Positions 40,389-49,780 are shown, counted from the stretch's first letter. The stretch is 64,000 nucleotides of DNA from CAVUCH01 sp963697705 (GCA_963697705.1 CAVOPA010000017.1:434001-498000), one strand, 5' to 3'. Numbers and translations: made by a program. The notes: a model not told the origin generated them from the sequence alone.

Positions 40389-41693
40389 ATGAACATTCCC
40401 TACACGCGACACGCGCTCGACAACGGCCTGTCGGTCATCGTGCACGAAGACCACAATTGCCCGATCGTTGCGGTGAACGTGTGGTACCACGTCGGCTCCA
40501 AGAACGAGGTGCCCGGTCGTACCGGGTTCGCGCACCTCTTCGAGCACCTGATGTTCGAAGGATCCGCGCACCACGACAAGGGCTACTTCCACCCGCTGCA
40601 GGAGGCCGGCGCGCTGCTGAACGGATCCACCAATGCCGACCGCACCAACTACTGGGAGGTCGTGCCCACGAGCGCGTTCGAACTGGCGCTGTGGATGGAA
40701 TCGGATCGGATGGCGCACCTCCTGCCGGCGCTGACCGCCGCCAAGTTCGACAATCAGCGCGAGGTCGTTCTGAACGAGCGGCGGCAGAACTACGAGAACC
40801 GTCCCTACGGCCTGGCCACGATGGCGACGGTGGCGGCGTTGTTCCCGCCCGACCATCCCTATCACTGGCTCACGATCGGATCGCCCGACGACCTGCGGGC
40901 GAGCACCCTCGACGAGGCGCGCGCGTTCTTCGAGCGCTACTACCACCCGCGCAACGCCTCGCTCGCGATTGCGGGCGACGTCACGGCGGAGGCAGCGCTC
41001 GATCTCGCCAACGCGTACTTCGGGGACGTGCCCGCCGGGCCGATGGTCGACCCCGTGCGGCGGGAGGCGGAGCTCGCAGGACCGGTGCGCCTGCTGCACG
41101 AAGATCGGATCGAATTGCCGCGGCTGTATCTGGCGTGGCACTCGCCCGCGATGTTTGCGCCCGGTGACGCCGAGCTCGATTTGATCGCCGACGTGCTGTC
41201 GAATGGCAAGAACTCCCGCCTCTACCACTCGCTCGTCTACACGCGCCGCATGGCCACCGAGGTCGCGGCCTTCCAGAACTCGCGCGAGCTGGCCAGCTTC
41301 TTTCAGGTCATCGTGACCGCGGCGCCGGGCTACACGCTCTCGGAGCTCGAGCAGGTCGTCGCCGAGGAGATCGCGACCCTGGCCGGCGATGGGCCAACGG
41401 AGAGTGAGCTCGAGCGCAGTCTCGTGCAGGCGGAGGCGCAGTTCGTCTACCGGCTGCAGACGGTCGGCGGCTTCGGCGGCAAGTCCGACCAGTTGAATGC
41501 CTACTCCGTGTTCCTGGACGAGCCCGGATACTTCGATCGCGACCTCGCGCGCTATCAGCAGACATCCACCGCCTCGCTGCGCGACCACGTGCGGCAGTAC
41601 CTGATGACCGATCGTCGCGTGACGCTCAGCGTCGTTCCGCGCGGCCACACGGAGCTTGCGATCCCAGGCTCGGAACCCGTGGTGGTACGGTGA
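40389..41693 (+). CDS. M16-family zinc peptidase, active subunit
   Basis: A 434-residue peptidase with inverted zinc motif HxxEH in FAHLFEHLMFEGSAHHDKG, preceded by the entry RHALDNGLSVIVHEDHN and VAVNVWYHVGSKNE, and followed by the second Glu ligand in LNERRQNYENRPYG. Such proteins cut peptides up to a few kDa inside a clam-shell made of two homologous halves; here the other half is the next gene. GTG of that gene overlaps the TGA stop here (GTGA). No signal peptide, so cytoplasmic as written, although related genes are often secreted. Confidence 0.92.
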   Translation: MNIPYTRHALDNGLSVIVHEDHNCPIVAVNVWYHVGSKNEVPGRTGFAHLFEHLMFEGSAHHDKGYFHPLQEAGALLNGSTNADRTNYWEVVPTSAFELALWMESDRMAHLLPALTAAKFDNQREVVLNERRQNYENRPYGLATMATVAALFPPDHPYHWLTIGSPDDLRASTLDEARAFFERYYHPRNASLAIAGDVTAEAALDLANAYFGDVPAGPMVDPVRREAELAGPVRLLHEDRIELPRLYLAWHSPAMFAPGDAELDLIADVLSNGKNSRLYHSLVYTRRMATEVAAFQNSRELASFFQVIVTAAPGYTLSELEQVVAEEIATLAGDGPTESELERSLVQAEAQFVYRLQTVGGFGGKSDQLNAYSVFLDEPGYFDRDLARYQQTSTASLRDHVRQYLMTDRRVTLSVVPRGHTELAIPGSEPVVVR

Positions 41694-43090
41694 CGCGCAT
41701 CGACCGCTCGCGCCTGCCGGAGCTCGGGCCCGATCCCGAGTTCCATTTCCCGCGCATCGCCAAGCAGCAACTGCCGAACGGCCTCGGTGTGTGGACGGTG
41801 GAGCATCGCTCGGTGCCGGTCGTCACGTTCGTCCTCCTGCTCGGGGTTGGCGCCGCCACCGATCCGGCGGCGCTCCCAGGGCTGGCGTCGCTGACCGGCG
41901 ACATGCTCGACGAGGGCGCCGGCGGTCTCACGGCGCTGCAGGTGAACGACGCGCTCGCGCGGATCGGGGCCCAGTTCGACACCGAGGTCGGGCCCGACGC
42001 GACGATCCTCACGATCACCACGGTCGCCCGCTTCGCCACGCGCGGCCTCGCCCTGCTCGCCGACATCGTCGTGCGGCCACAGCTGGACACGCGGGAGTTC
42101 GAACGCGTGCGGCAGCTGCGCGCGAACCGCCTGCGGCAGCTGCGGGATGTGCCGTCCGCTCTTGCCGATCGCGCATTCGCCCCGCTGCTCTATCGCGATC
42201 ACCCATACGGGCACCTGGCAATTGGGACCGAGGACGCGCTGCAGCAGATCGCCGTCGACCAGGTGCGCGACTTCCACCGCCGCGCCTACCGGCCGGCCGA
42301 CGCCACGCTGATCGTGGCCGGCGACGGCAATCACACCGAGCTCGCCGAGGCGGCGGCCGCCGCATTCGGCGACTGGGATGGCCGCCCGCCCCGCGACGCG
42401 GCGATTCACGACTCGCTGCAGCGCGCGCTGGCGCTGCCGCCGGTCGCGGCGAGTCACCTGGCCGTCATCGATCGCGCGGGAGCGGCGCAATCCGAGCTGC
42501 GGATCGGACACGTCGCCGTGCCGCGCAGCACGCCGGACTACCCGGCTCTCCTGCTGCTCAACATGGTGCTCGGCGGGCAGTTCGTCAGCCGCATCAACAT
42601 GAACCTGCGCGAAGACAAGGGCTACACGTACGGCGCGCGCACGACGTTCGACTTCCGGCGCGGGCCGGGACCGTTCCAGCTGCAGGCGAGCGTGCAGACC
42701 GGCGCGACCGCGGCGGCGATCAAGGAAGTGGTCGACGAGATCGAAGGGATCGCCACGTCGAGGCCGGTGTCGGCGTCCGAGATGGCGCTTGCGCGCGCGG
42801 CGCTCACGCGCGGCTACCCGCGCAACTTCGAAACCGCGGAGCAGATCGCGCGCTCGGCCGCGCAGCTGGCGCTGTACGGCCTGCCCGATGACTACTTCGA
42901 GCGCTTCGTGCCGACCATCGCCGGGCTCGAGCTCGACACTCTCGCGGCGGTCGCCGCCCGGCACCTCCATCCCTCGCGCCTCGTGGCGCTCGTGGTTGGC
43001 GATTCGACCGTCATCAGCCCCACGCTGGGAACGCTGCCGTTCGGCGACCCGGCGATGGTGACACCCGACAGGGTCGTCAGCAACGGATAG
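41690..43090 (+). CDS. M16-family peptidase, inactive partner subunit
   Basis: A 466-residue M16 homologue. It has the fold entry QQLPNGLGVWTVEHRSVPVV and the companion region VNDALARIGAQFDTEVGPDA, but at the zinc-motif position it reads LPGLASLTGDMLDEGAGG with no HxxEH. This is the usual pattern for a bacterial M16 pair with one catalytic and one structural subunit, as in the alpha/beta mitochondrial processing peptidase. Start GTG overlaps the stop of the catalytic gene by 4 bp. Residues VLGGQFVSRINMNLREDKGY and YTYGARTTF are the conserved R/Y-loop of the inactive half. Confidence 0.9.
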   Translation: MTRIDRSRLPELGPDPEFHFPRIAKQQLPNGLGVWTVEHRSVPVVTFVLLLGVGAATDPAALPGLASLTGDMLDEGAGGLTALQVNDALARIGAQFDTEVGPDATILTITTVARFATRGLALLADIVVRPQLDTREFERVRQLRANRLRQLRDVPSALADRAFAPLLYRDHPYGHLAIGTEDALQQIAVDQVRDFHRRAYRPADATLIVAGDGNHTELAEAAAAAFGDWDGRPPRDAAIHDSLQRALALPPVAASHLAVIDRAGAAQSELRIGHVAVPRSTPDYPALLLLNMVLGGQFVSRINMNLREDKGYTYGARTTFDFRRGPGPFQLQASVQTGATAAAIKEVVDEIEGIATSRPVSASEMALARAALTRGYPRNFETAEQIARSAAQLALYGLPDDYFERFVPTIAGLELDTLAAVAARHLHPSRLVALVVGDSTVISPTLGTLPFGDPAMVTPDRVVSNG

Positions 43091-43162
43091 CGGCCGTCAC
43101 GCCGTGCCGCTCACGGCATCTGATTGCTCCCCCGATCTTCTGGCTGGCAGTACACTGCCGGC

Positions 43163-44185
43163 GTGAAGGCGATCAGGTTCCACGCACATGGCGGCCTCGA
43201 CGTGCTCCGCTGCGAGGACGTCGCGGATCCCGTGCCGGGTCCTGGAGAGGCGCTGGTCCGGGTCCGTGCGTGTGCGCTGAACCATCTCGATCTCTGGGCG
43301 CGCCGCGGGATCGAGAAGGTGCGCATCCCGTTGCCGCACATCTCCGGCAGTGACGTAGCGGGCGAGGTGGTGTTTGCTGCCGACGGCATTCCGAGGCCCG
43401 GCACGCGCGTGATGCTGCAACCGGGCCTCAGCTGCGGCGTGTGCGGTGCCTGCCTGTCTGGTCACGACAACCTCTGCGCCAGATATGACGTGCTCGGATA
43501 CAAGAGCAGCGGAGGCTACGCGGAACTGGTGGTGGTGCCGCTTGCCAACCTCCTTCCGATCCCGGACGCCCTGGGCTTCGTGCCCGCCGCCGCGTTTCCT
43601 CTCACGTTCCTGACCGCCTGGCACATGCTCGTGGCTCGCGCCGGAGTACGGGCTGGCGAATGGGTGCTCGTGCTCGCGGCCGGCAGCGGCGTGGGCCAGG
43701 CAGCAGTACAGGTGGCGCGCCTGCACGGGGCGCGTGTGATCGCCACCGCCGGGACCGCGGCCAAGCGGCAGCACGCCATGGAGCTCGGCGCGACGGCGGC
43801 GCTCGATCACCGAGGTCCAGCACTGGCTGACGAGGTTCGCGCGGTCACCGGCGGGCGAGGTGTGGACGTCGTCGTGGAACACATCGGCGAAGCGACGTGG
43901 GACGAGAGTATTCGCGCGCTGGCTCGCGGTGGCCGGCTCGTCACCTGTGGTGCGACCAGCGGACCGGACGGGCGCATCGACCTTCGGGCTCTGTTCGCGA
44001 GACAGATCTCGCTGTTCGGATCGTACATGGGGTCCAAAGGAGAGCTGGCGGTCGCCGCGGCGCTCCTGTTCGACGGCCGCCTCACGCCGGTCGTCGACAG
44101 CGTCTTTCCCCTCACACGCGTGGCGGAGGCGCAGGCCCGCCTCGAGAGCAGCAAGCAGTTCGGGAAGATCGTGCTGGAGATCTGA
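43163..44185 (+). CDS. Zinc-type alcohol dehydrogenase / quinone reductase family (MDR)
   Basis: A 340-residue MDR oxidoreductase from a GTG at 43163. It has the MDR entry KAIRFHAHGGLDVLRCEDV, GEALVRVRACALNHLDLWAR, the structural-zinc cysteines in CGVCGACLSGHDNLC, and the NAD(P) loop VLAAGSGVGQAAVQVA followed by RVIATAGTAAKRQHAMELGA. At the usual catalytic zinc position the first ligand Cys is replaced by Asn (ALNHLD), so it is closer to zinc-free quinone or crotonyl-CoA reductases while keeping the structural zinc site. Neighbours give no pathway. Substrate unknown. Confidence 0.88.
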   Translation: MKAIRFHAHGGLDVLRCEDVADPVPGPGEALVRVRACALNHLDLWARRGIEKVRIPLPHISGSDVAGEVVFAADGIPRPGTRVMLQPGLSCGVCGACLSGHDNLCARYDVLGYKSSGGYAELVVVPLANLLPIPDALGFVPAAAFPLTFLTAWHMLVARAGVRAGEWVLVLAAGSGVGQAAVQVARLHGARVIATAGTAAKRQHAMELGATAALDHRGPALADEVRAVTGGRGVDVVVEHIGEATWDESIRALARGGRLVTCGATSGPDGRIDLRALFARQISLFGSYMGSKGELAVAAALLFDGRLTPVVDSVFPLTRVAEAQARLESSKQFGKIVLEI

Positions 44186-44286
44186 CACGTACGAACCGCT
44201 CGCCCTCGCCGTTCGTCGTAATGTGCCAGGCGGAGTGATAGGCTAGGCATGCCCGGCCCCCGGCCGGCTCACCACGAGTCCTCCCC

Positions 44287-44490
44287 ATGCAGCTGGTCCG
44301 ATGGAGCGTCAGCCTGTTCGGCACGATCGCCGTCGTGTCGGCGGTGTTCGCTGCCGCGACGATCTGGCTCCTGCTGACCGATCCGGTCACCGTCGCTGAC
44401 GCGGTCGACACCGGGCAGGTGTCGCCGCTCGTCAAGGAACTGGCCAGCGTCCTCTACAACGCCCTGGCCGGACTGCTCAAGTATCTCTAA
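44287..44490 (+). CDS. Small single-span membrane protein, 67 residues
   Basis: MQLVRWSVSLFGTIAVVSAV and onward AAATIWLLLTDPVTVADAVD shows one transmembrane helix, then an amphipathic tail ending LYNALAGLLKYL. No strong Shine-Dalgarno. Coding preference and the membrane helix support it, but there is no family match. It converges with the leftward hydrolase gene. Confidence 0.5.
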   Translation: MQLVRWSVSLFGTIAVVSAVFAAATIWLLLTDPVTVADAVDTGQVSPLVKELASVLYNALAGLLKYL

Positions 44491-44566
44491 GTCTGGTGGT
44501 GCGAGGGCGACACCGGGCGCGGTGCACTCGAGCGTCGCCCTGCGACAGCTGACCGGCCTTGTCGCC

Positions 44567-45598
44567 CTACAGCGTCGCGTGCAGGAAGCGCGTCAGCACG
44601 TAGGCGTCGAGGTACTTGAACGGCGTGGCTCCCGTGCTGTAGTGCCCGCACGGCAGCACCCTGAGCTCGTGCGGAATGTTGCGGCGCCTGCACTCACTGA
44701 CCAGCGTGCGCGAGAGATCGACGGGAAAGGTCAGGTCGTACTTCGCGTAGACGAGCAGCGTGCGCAGCCGGTGGATGCGGTCGAGGAAGGTCCACGGGCT
44801 GATCGGGGCCCAGAGCCCCCGCAGGTCGTCGAGCGTCACGTGGCCTTCGAGTCCTTCGCGCACGTGCCGCGTCGACAGGCCGCGCCACACCACGTCGGCG
44901 AAGAACGGGGAGATGTGGTTCAGCGCCTGCGCCGTCACCAGCGGCTCGTGCGCCGCGGTCAGCATCGACAGGCACGAGCCCAGGCTGGTGCCGAGGATGC
45001 CGATGCGCTCGTATCCCCGATCCCGCAGCCACCAGATCGCTCGCCGCGCGTCCAGCACCGCCTGCCGGCAGACCTCCAGCGTCCGTCCCACGTTGGCGCT
45101 GACGATGTAGTCGGCGCGGGTGAACTCGGGCGGCATGCGCCAGTCGTGATAAGGCAGGCTCAGGCGGAGCGCGCTCATGCCGAACCGCGCGAGAATCCGC
45201 GCGAGGCCGATATGGCCCGATGCGTCCGAGTTCCATTGCGCGAGCACCAGCACCGCGCGCTTGCCGCGCGCCGACGGACGCGCCGGAAAGTACCGCGCGT
45301 GCACGACGTTGTTCTCGACGTGGGGCGTGACGAGCGCGCTCGGGAACGTCAGGCGCGCAGGTTCCTCGGCGCGGGCTGCATGCAGTTGGTATGCGGCGGT
45401 TGGCGATGGCGTGTAAAAGGCGTCCGTATCGGCGAGGACGTCCGCGACGTATTGCTCCAGCCGCTGGCGGGGATCGACCGGGCGCGCGTGACCGTTCGGT
45501 GGGACCCAGTCATCACCCCACTGAAACGGACGCACGAGCCGATCGGTGGCGGCCGAGGCGAGACGCCTCTCCCAACGGTGAAACAACGGAGCCAGCAT
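44567..45598 (-). CDS. Alpha/beta-hydrolase fold protein
   Basis: A 343-residue protein from the ATG at 45598 (MLAPLFHRWERRLASAATDR). The nucleophile elbow is GILGTSLGSCLSML (GxSxG), the acid lies on a strand with LVYAKYDLTFPVDLSR (Asp), and the His in VLPCGHYSTGATPFKY completes a triad. The strand PARPSARGKRAVLVLAQWNS precedes the fold. A central FADVVWRGLSTRHVREGLEG cap covers the site. Substrates could be esters or amides; not assignable. The upstream extension to 45742 overlaps another small gene and is rejected. Confidence 0.82.
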   Translation of the reverse strand: MLAPLFHRWERRLASAATDRLVRPFQWGDDWVPPNGHARPVDPRQRLEQYVADVLADTDAFYTPSPTAAYQLHAARAEEPARLTFPSALVTPHVENNVVHARYFPARPSARGKRAVLVLAQWNSDASGHIGLARILARFGMSALRLSLPYHDWRMPPEFTRADYIVSANVGRTLEVCRQAVLDARRAIWWLRDRGYERIGILGTSLGSCLSMLTAAHEPLVTAQALNHISPFFADVVWRGLSTRHVREGLEGHVTLDDLRGLWAPISPWTFLDRIHRLRTLLVYAKYDLTFPVDLSRTLVSECRRRNIPHELRVLPCGHYSTGATPFKYLDAYVLTRFLHATL

Positions 45599-45692
45599 GT
45601 GGAAGGAAGGACCGCACCAGTATCGCACGCGGGGTCGCCGCCAAACGTGTGCCGGCGGCGTCATGGGCCTCGATGTTGCAACGATGGGCGGC

Positions 45693-45866
45693 ATGATTGA
45701 GCAGCCCAGCAATCCACAGCCGATCGGCGTCCCAGACGTCATCGATTCGCCGCCGCCCGACGTTCGCCCGGTGCCGCCGCCTGATATTCAGCCGGTGCCG
45801 CCGCCCGACGTGTTTCCGCCGCCGCAGCCCGACATACCTCAGCCGGGAACACCGCGTCTGCCGTAA
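45693..45866 (+). CDS. Proline-rich small protein, 57 residues
   Basis: MIEQPSNPQPIGVPDVIDSP is followed by four near-repeats PPPDVRPV, PPPDIQPV, PPPDVFPP, PQPDIPQP. The repeat rhythm of 8 residues is striking and keeps hydrophobic residues (V/I) at fixed places. Extended polyproline of this type is seen in surface-anchored or periplasmic linkers, but no signal or anchor is visible here. The start is uncertain (45663 possible). Its last 28 bp overlap the end of the amidase on the other strand. Confidence 0.4.
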   Translation: MIEQPSNPQPIGVPDVIDSPPPDVRPVPPPDIQPVPPPDVFPPPQPDIPQPGTPRLP

Positions 45867-47446
45867 GGCTCACACGCGAGCGCGGCCGCGAGCAGGGGCA
45901 GGGTGCCGCCGGTCCTGCCGATCAGTTGGACGCCGCACGGCAACCCGCGAGTGGTGGGCCCGCACGGGATCGTGACGGCAGGGTGGCCGGTGATGTTGAA
46001 CGGCTGCGTCAGCCGCAGCATCACGTTGCGCACCGGATAGGGAGTGCCGGCGATTATGACCGTGCCGGCGCCCACACTCGGGGCTTCGATCGGCAGCGCC
46101 GGCGCCAGCAGCACGTCGCGCCCACTGAGCGCGGCGTCGACTTCGGCGCGTATGACCTCGCGCCCACGCCTGGCCCGCAGGTAGTCCTCCGCCAACACGA
46201 ACCGCGCTGCCTCGAGACGCAGGCGTACGCCCGGCTGGTAGCGGCTGGCGTGACTCTCGAGCGTGACCCCGTGGTAGCCCGCGGCCTCTCCGAACACAAT
46301 CGCGAGGTAGATGGCAGTGATTTCAGCGGCGTGCGGCAGACGCACGTCCTCGAGCGATGCCCCGGTGTCGCTGAGTTGCTGCTGCAGGTGTTCGACGTTG
46401 GCTCGCACGTCGGGCTCGAGGACATCCTCGAAGTAGTCGCGGAGCAGACCGATCCGAAGTCCGCTCACCGAACGCGCGGTCAACGTTTCGACCGGCAGGC
46501 CCGCGATCACGCAGTGGATGATTGCGGCATCCGTCACCGTACGTGCAAGCGGCCCGACGTGATCGAGCGTGTGGCTGAGCGGCACGACGCCGCGGCAGGA
46601 CACCTCGCCAAAGCCCGGCTTCAGGCCCACGAGGCCGCAAGCCGCCGCAGGAATCCTGATCGAGCCGCCCGTGTCGGTGCCGATCGACGCCAACGACATG
46701 CCGGTCGCCACCGCCACCGCCGACCCGCCGCTCGACCCCCCCGGCGACCGATCACGATCGAGCGGGTGGCGGACCGGGCCGAATGCCGACTCGTCGCTCG
46801 TCGTGCCGAACGCGAACTCGTGGAGATTCGTCTTGCCGACCAGGACGGCGCCCGCTGCCCGGAGCGCGGCGGTCACGGGCGCGTCTGCCGCGGCGCCGAG
46901 GCGGCCGGTCACGTCGGACCCGGCCGTCGTCACCACGCCACGCTGATCGATGAGGTCCTTGAGCGAGATCGGGATCCCGTGGAGTGGGCCACGCCACCGG
47001 CCCTGCGCGATCTCGGCGTCGGCCGTTCGCGCAGCCGCCACCGCCTCGTCACCAGTGACGGTGATGAACGCGTTCAGCGTGCGGTTCCATCGCTCGATTT
47101 GCGCGAGGCAACTCTCCGTCAACGCCAGCGACGACAAGGTGCCGTTCCGGATTCGGCTCGATGCCGTGCTGATGTCGAGCGCGTGCGGCTCGCCCAACCA
47201 GTCGGACCGCGCCGATGACTCGGTCGCGTTCGCGCCGGGTGGCCGGGACTGCGCTGCGGGAAAGGGCGCGGAGTTTCCGCCACGATCGGGGTCTGCCGCC
47301 GCAGGTACGGCCGCGGTGTCGTTCCAATCCGCCGTTCGCAACGTCGCCATGCCGCGCGCGAACGCTTCGAGGACTGGCACCGCGCCGTCGAGCCCACGCG
47401 CGCGTACGTCGGCGACGGCGGCTGCCAGCCAGCGGTCTATCGTCAC
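45839..47446 (-). CDS. Amidase-signature enzyme with AtzG-like N-terminal helix region
   Basis: From a GTG at 47446 the protein is 535 residues. Residues about 110-530 form an amidase-signature domain: Lys in GIPISLKDLIDQRG, cis-Ser in SPGGSSGGSAVAVA and the nucleophile Ser in GTDTGGSIRIPAAA, giving the Ser-cisSer-Lys triad. The first about 45 residues (IDRWLAAAVADVRARGLDGA then VLEAFARGMATLRTADWN) resemble AtzG/DUF4089, which elsewhere is a separate GatC-like small subunit. A proline/serine linker joins them. The reaction is hydrolysis of an amide, possibly a carboxybiuret- or allophanate-type compound. The fusion reading is inference; amidase identity is firm. Confidence 0.88.
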   Translation of the reverse strand: MTIDRWLAAAVADVRARGLDGAVPVLEAFARGMATLRTADWNDTAAVPAAADPDRGGNSAPFPAAQSRPPGANATESSARSDWLGEPHALDISTASSRIRNGTLSSLALTESCLAQIERWNRTLNAFITVTGDEAVAAARTADAEIAQGRWRGPLHGIPISLKDLIDQRGVVTTAGSDVTGRLGAAADAPVTAALRAAGAVLVGKTNLHEFAFGTTSDESAFGPVRHPLDRDRSPGGSSGGSAVAVATGMSLASIGTDTGGSIRIPAAACGLVGLKPGFGEVSCRGVVPLSHTLDHVGPLARTVTDAAIIHCVIAGLPVETLTARSVSGLRIGLLRDYFEDVLEPDVRANVEHLQQQLSDTGASLEDVRLPHAAEITAIYLAIVFGEAAGYHGVTLESHASRYQPGVRLRLEAARFVLAEDYLRARRGREVIRAEVDAALSGRDVLLAPALPIEAPSVGAGTVIIAGTPYPVRNVMLRLTQPFNITGHPAVTIPCGPTTRGLPCGVQLIGRTGGTLPLLAAALACEPYGRRGVPG

Positions 47447-47560
47447 GGCGCGGTCATCGCCTTCAGGGGACGGAGAGCGGCCATCGCGCGGCGGAAATGC
47501 TCGATGAGGGTCGCGTCTGTCGCCCACGACCTCTGGCCTGTGGCCGACCACTTCGAGCGA

Positions 47561-48214
47561 TCAGTCACCGAGTTTCACCGAGAGCGCGACGCCATCGCCC
47601 ACAGGAAGAAACGTCGTGAGGAGCCGGGTGTCCGACGCGAGGCGGGTGTTGTAGCGGCGCAGCGCGGCGGTATCCTCGGGATCCCGCCTGGGTGGCGATA
47701 CGTAACCCTCCACCACCTCGCCGTTCCACAGCACGTTGTCGGTGGCCAGCACGCCGCCCGGTCGCAGCAGCGCGACCAGCCGATCGAGCATTGGCTCGTA
47801 CAGCTTCTTGTCGCTGTCCTGGAACACCACGTCGAAAGGGCCCGCAACCTTGTGGAGGTATCGGCTCGCGTCGCCGACGATCACCGAGACGCGCTCGGCA
47901 AGGCCGGCACGTTCGATATTCGACCGCGCGACCGCGGCGCGATCGGCGTCGTTCTCGAGCGTGATGAGCCTGCCCTCGGCAGGCAGCGCCTGTGCCATCC
48001 AGATGGCGGAGTACCCGATGCACGTGCCGACCTCGAGAACGCGCCTGGCGCCCGAGGCGATGACGAGCGCGCGCAGCAGGCGCGCTGAAGCGGGCTGGAC
48101 GAGCGGAAGACCCTTGTCCCGTCCTTCTTCCTCGATCGCGCGCAGCAGGGCATCACCGCGTGCGTTCAGCCCATCGAGATACCCTTCAACCACGTCGTGG
48201 ACGATTTGTCCCAT
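47561..48214 (-). CDS. O-methyltransferase (class I, SAM-dependent)
   Basis: A 217-residue catechol-O-methyltransferase-like enzyme. The SAM motif is RVLEVGTCIGYSAIWMAQAL, followed by LITLENDADRAAVARSNIER, the metal/substrate Asp in FDVVFQDSDKKLYEPMLDRL, and GGVLATDNVLWNGEVVEG. These enzymes methylate a hydroxyl of phenolic substrates with a divalent metal. The ATG at 48214 was chosen as it starts the fold; the frame extends to 48280. Divergent from pyruvate kinase by 30 bp; the promoters must overlap. Confidence 0.9.
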   Translation of the reverse strand: MGQIVHDVVEGYLDGLNARGDALLRAIEEEGRDKGLPLVQPASARLLRALVIASGARRVLEVGTCIGYSAIWMAQALPAEGRLITLENDADRAAVARSNIERAGLAERVSVIVGDASRYLHKVAGPFDVVFQDSDKKLYEPMLDRLVALLRPGGVLATDNVLWNGEVVEGYVSPPRRDPEDTAALRRYNTRLASDTRLLTTFLPVGDGVALSVKLGD

Positions 48215-48243
48215 GGCGAAACTGATTGTAAGCTGATCACCCG

Positions 48244-49662
48244 ATGCGCCATACCAAGATTGTCGCCACGCTCGGACCATCCAGCGACACCGATGCCGTG
48301 CTCGACGATCTCATGCTCGCCGGCGTAGACGTCTTCCGCTTCAACTTTTCGCACGGGACGCACGAGACGCATGCGGCCTCGTACGCACGCGTCCGCGCGG
48401 CCGCGGATCGGGCAGGCCGCACGATCGCCGTGCTGCAGGATCTGAGCGGCCCGAAGATTCGCACCGGGTCGCTGGCCGGAGGCACGGCGATCCCGCTCAG
48501 CCCCGGGGACGAGCTCCGGATTGCGACCGGTGACTTCGTTGGCGGACCGGGCCGGGTGTCCACCACGTTCGCGCCGCTCGCGCAAGCCGTGCGACCGGAA
48601 CAGGACCTGCTGCTCGACGATGGCCGCATCGTCCTGCGGGTGATCGCGACCGATGGCACGGAGATCCGTACACGCGTGGTGCACGGCACGGCGCTCGGTG
48701 AGCGCAAGGGCATCAACGCGCCTGGCGTGGCGCTGCCCTCCGCGGGGTTGACGCCGAAAGATGCCGACGATCTGCGCTTCGGACTGGCGCTGGGCGTAGA
48801 CATGGTGGCGCTGAGCTTCGTGCAGACCGCCGCCGACCTCCAGGCCGCGCGGGCGGTCATGGACAGCAGCGGGCGCGTGGGTGTCCCGCTCATCGCGAAG
48901 ATCGAGCGGCCGCAGCCGCTCGCTCACATGGACGAGGTGCTCGACGCCTGTGACGGCGTGATGGTGGCGCGCGGCGATCTCGGGTTGGAGCTCCCCCTGG
49001 AGCGCGTGCCGCGGGTGCAGAAGGAGATCACGGTTCGCGCACGGGCGCGCGGGCTGCCCGTCATCCTTGCGACTCAGGTGCTGGAGTCGATGCGCACGGA
49101 GCCGCGTCCCACGCGCGCGGAGGTCAGCGACGCGGCCAACGCGGTCGACGATGGCGTCGACGCGATCATGCTCGCGGGCGAGACCGCCTCGGGCGCGTAC
49201 CCCGCGCGCTCGGTGCAGACGCTCGACGCGATCATCAGCGACGCGGAGGCGGTCGCGCCGCTGGCGGTCGAGGTCACCGGCGCCTCGCCGATGCATGCGG
49301 GACATGGCCGTGCGATCTGCGAAGCGGCCGTGACGCTCGCCACGCGCGGTGCTGTCCAGGCGATCGTGGCGATCACCAGGCAGGGCAACACCGCCCGTGT
49401 GCTGTCGTCGCTCAGGCCGGCGGCGCCGATCATCGCCGCCACCGGCTCTGTCGAAGTGGGACGCCGGTTGGCGCTCTACCGCGGCGTGCAGCCCTTCGTC
49501 GTCGCGATGGACGGCGATGTAGGCCAGATCGCACAGCATGTGGGCGCCGCGCTCACCGAGCGCCGCATGGTTGCGCCGGGCTCCACGGTGGTGCTGGTCA
49601 GCATCACCAACGACCTGTCACAGCGATACGCCAACTATCTGAAGCTGCATCGAGTCGGCTAG
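48244..49662 (+). CDS. pyk: Pyruvate kinase
   Basis: A 472-residue glycolytic enzyme that makes ATP and pyruvate from phosphoenolpyruvate and ADP. Motifs: RHTKIVATLGPSSDT at the start, FRFNFSHGTHETH, LSGPKIRTG, the catalytic IAKIERPQPLAHMDEV with LDACDGVMVARGDLGLELPL, and TQVLESM followed by EVSDAANAVDDG and IMLAGETASG. The C-terminal allosteric domain is present. It starts with ATG and stands alone. Length is standard for bacterial Pyk. Confidence 0.97.
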   Translation: MRHTKIVATLGPSSDTDAVLDDLMLAGVDVFRFNFSHGTHETHAASYARVRAAADRAGRTIAVLQDLSGPKIRTGSLAGGTAIPLSPGDELRIATGDFVGGPGRVSTTFAPLAQAVRPEQDLLLDDGRIVLRVIATDGTEIRTRVVHGTALGERKGINAPGVALPSAGLTPKDADDLRFGLALGVDMVALSFVQTAADLQAARAVMDSSGRVGVPLIAKIERPQPLAHMDEVLDACDGVMVARGDLGLELPLERVPRVQKEITVRARARGLPVILATQVLESMRTEPRPTRAEVSDAANAVDDGVDAIMLAGETASGAYPARSVQTLDAIISDAEAVAPLAVEVTGASPMHAGHGRAICEAAVTLATRGAVQAIVAITRQGNTARVLSSLRPAAPIIAATGSVEVGRRLALYRGVQPFVVAMDGDVGQIAQHVGAALTERRMVAPGSTVVLVSITNDLSQRYANYLKLHRVG

Positions 49663-49712
49663 GCCACTAGACCCCAGACCCGCCTGTGTTCTCACCGCAT
49701 TACTCGTGTGGG

Positions 49713-49764
49713 GCAGGGCTTCAGCCCTGCAAATCGGCGCGCCCAAGCAGGCCTGAAGGCCTGC
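49713..49764. repeat. Pair of hairpin-forming palindromes behind pyk
   Basis: GCAGGGCT-TC-AGCCCTGC (49713-49730) and GCAGGCCT-GA-AGGCCTGC (49747-49764) are two perfect 8-bp stems with 2-base loops. The TTCAG core is like the CCCGCCTTCAGGCGGG hairpins at 4399-4588, so both may belong to one dispersed palindromic family. They could end pyk transcription. Confidence 0.55.
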
Positions 49765-49780
49765 CCGACATGCCACGCAG

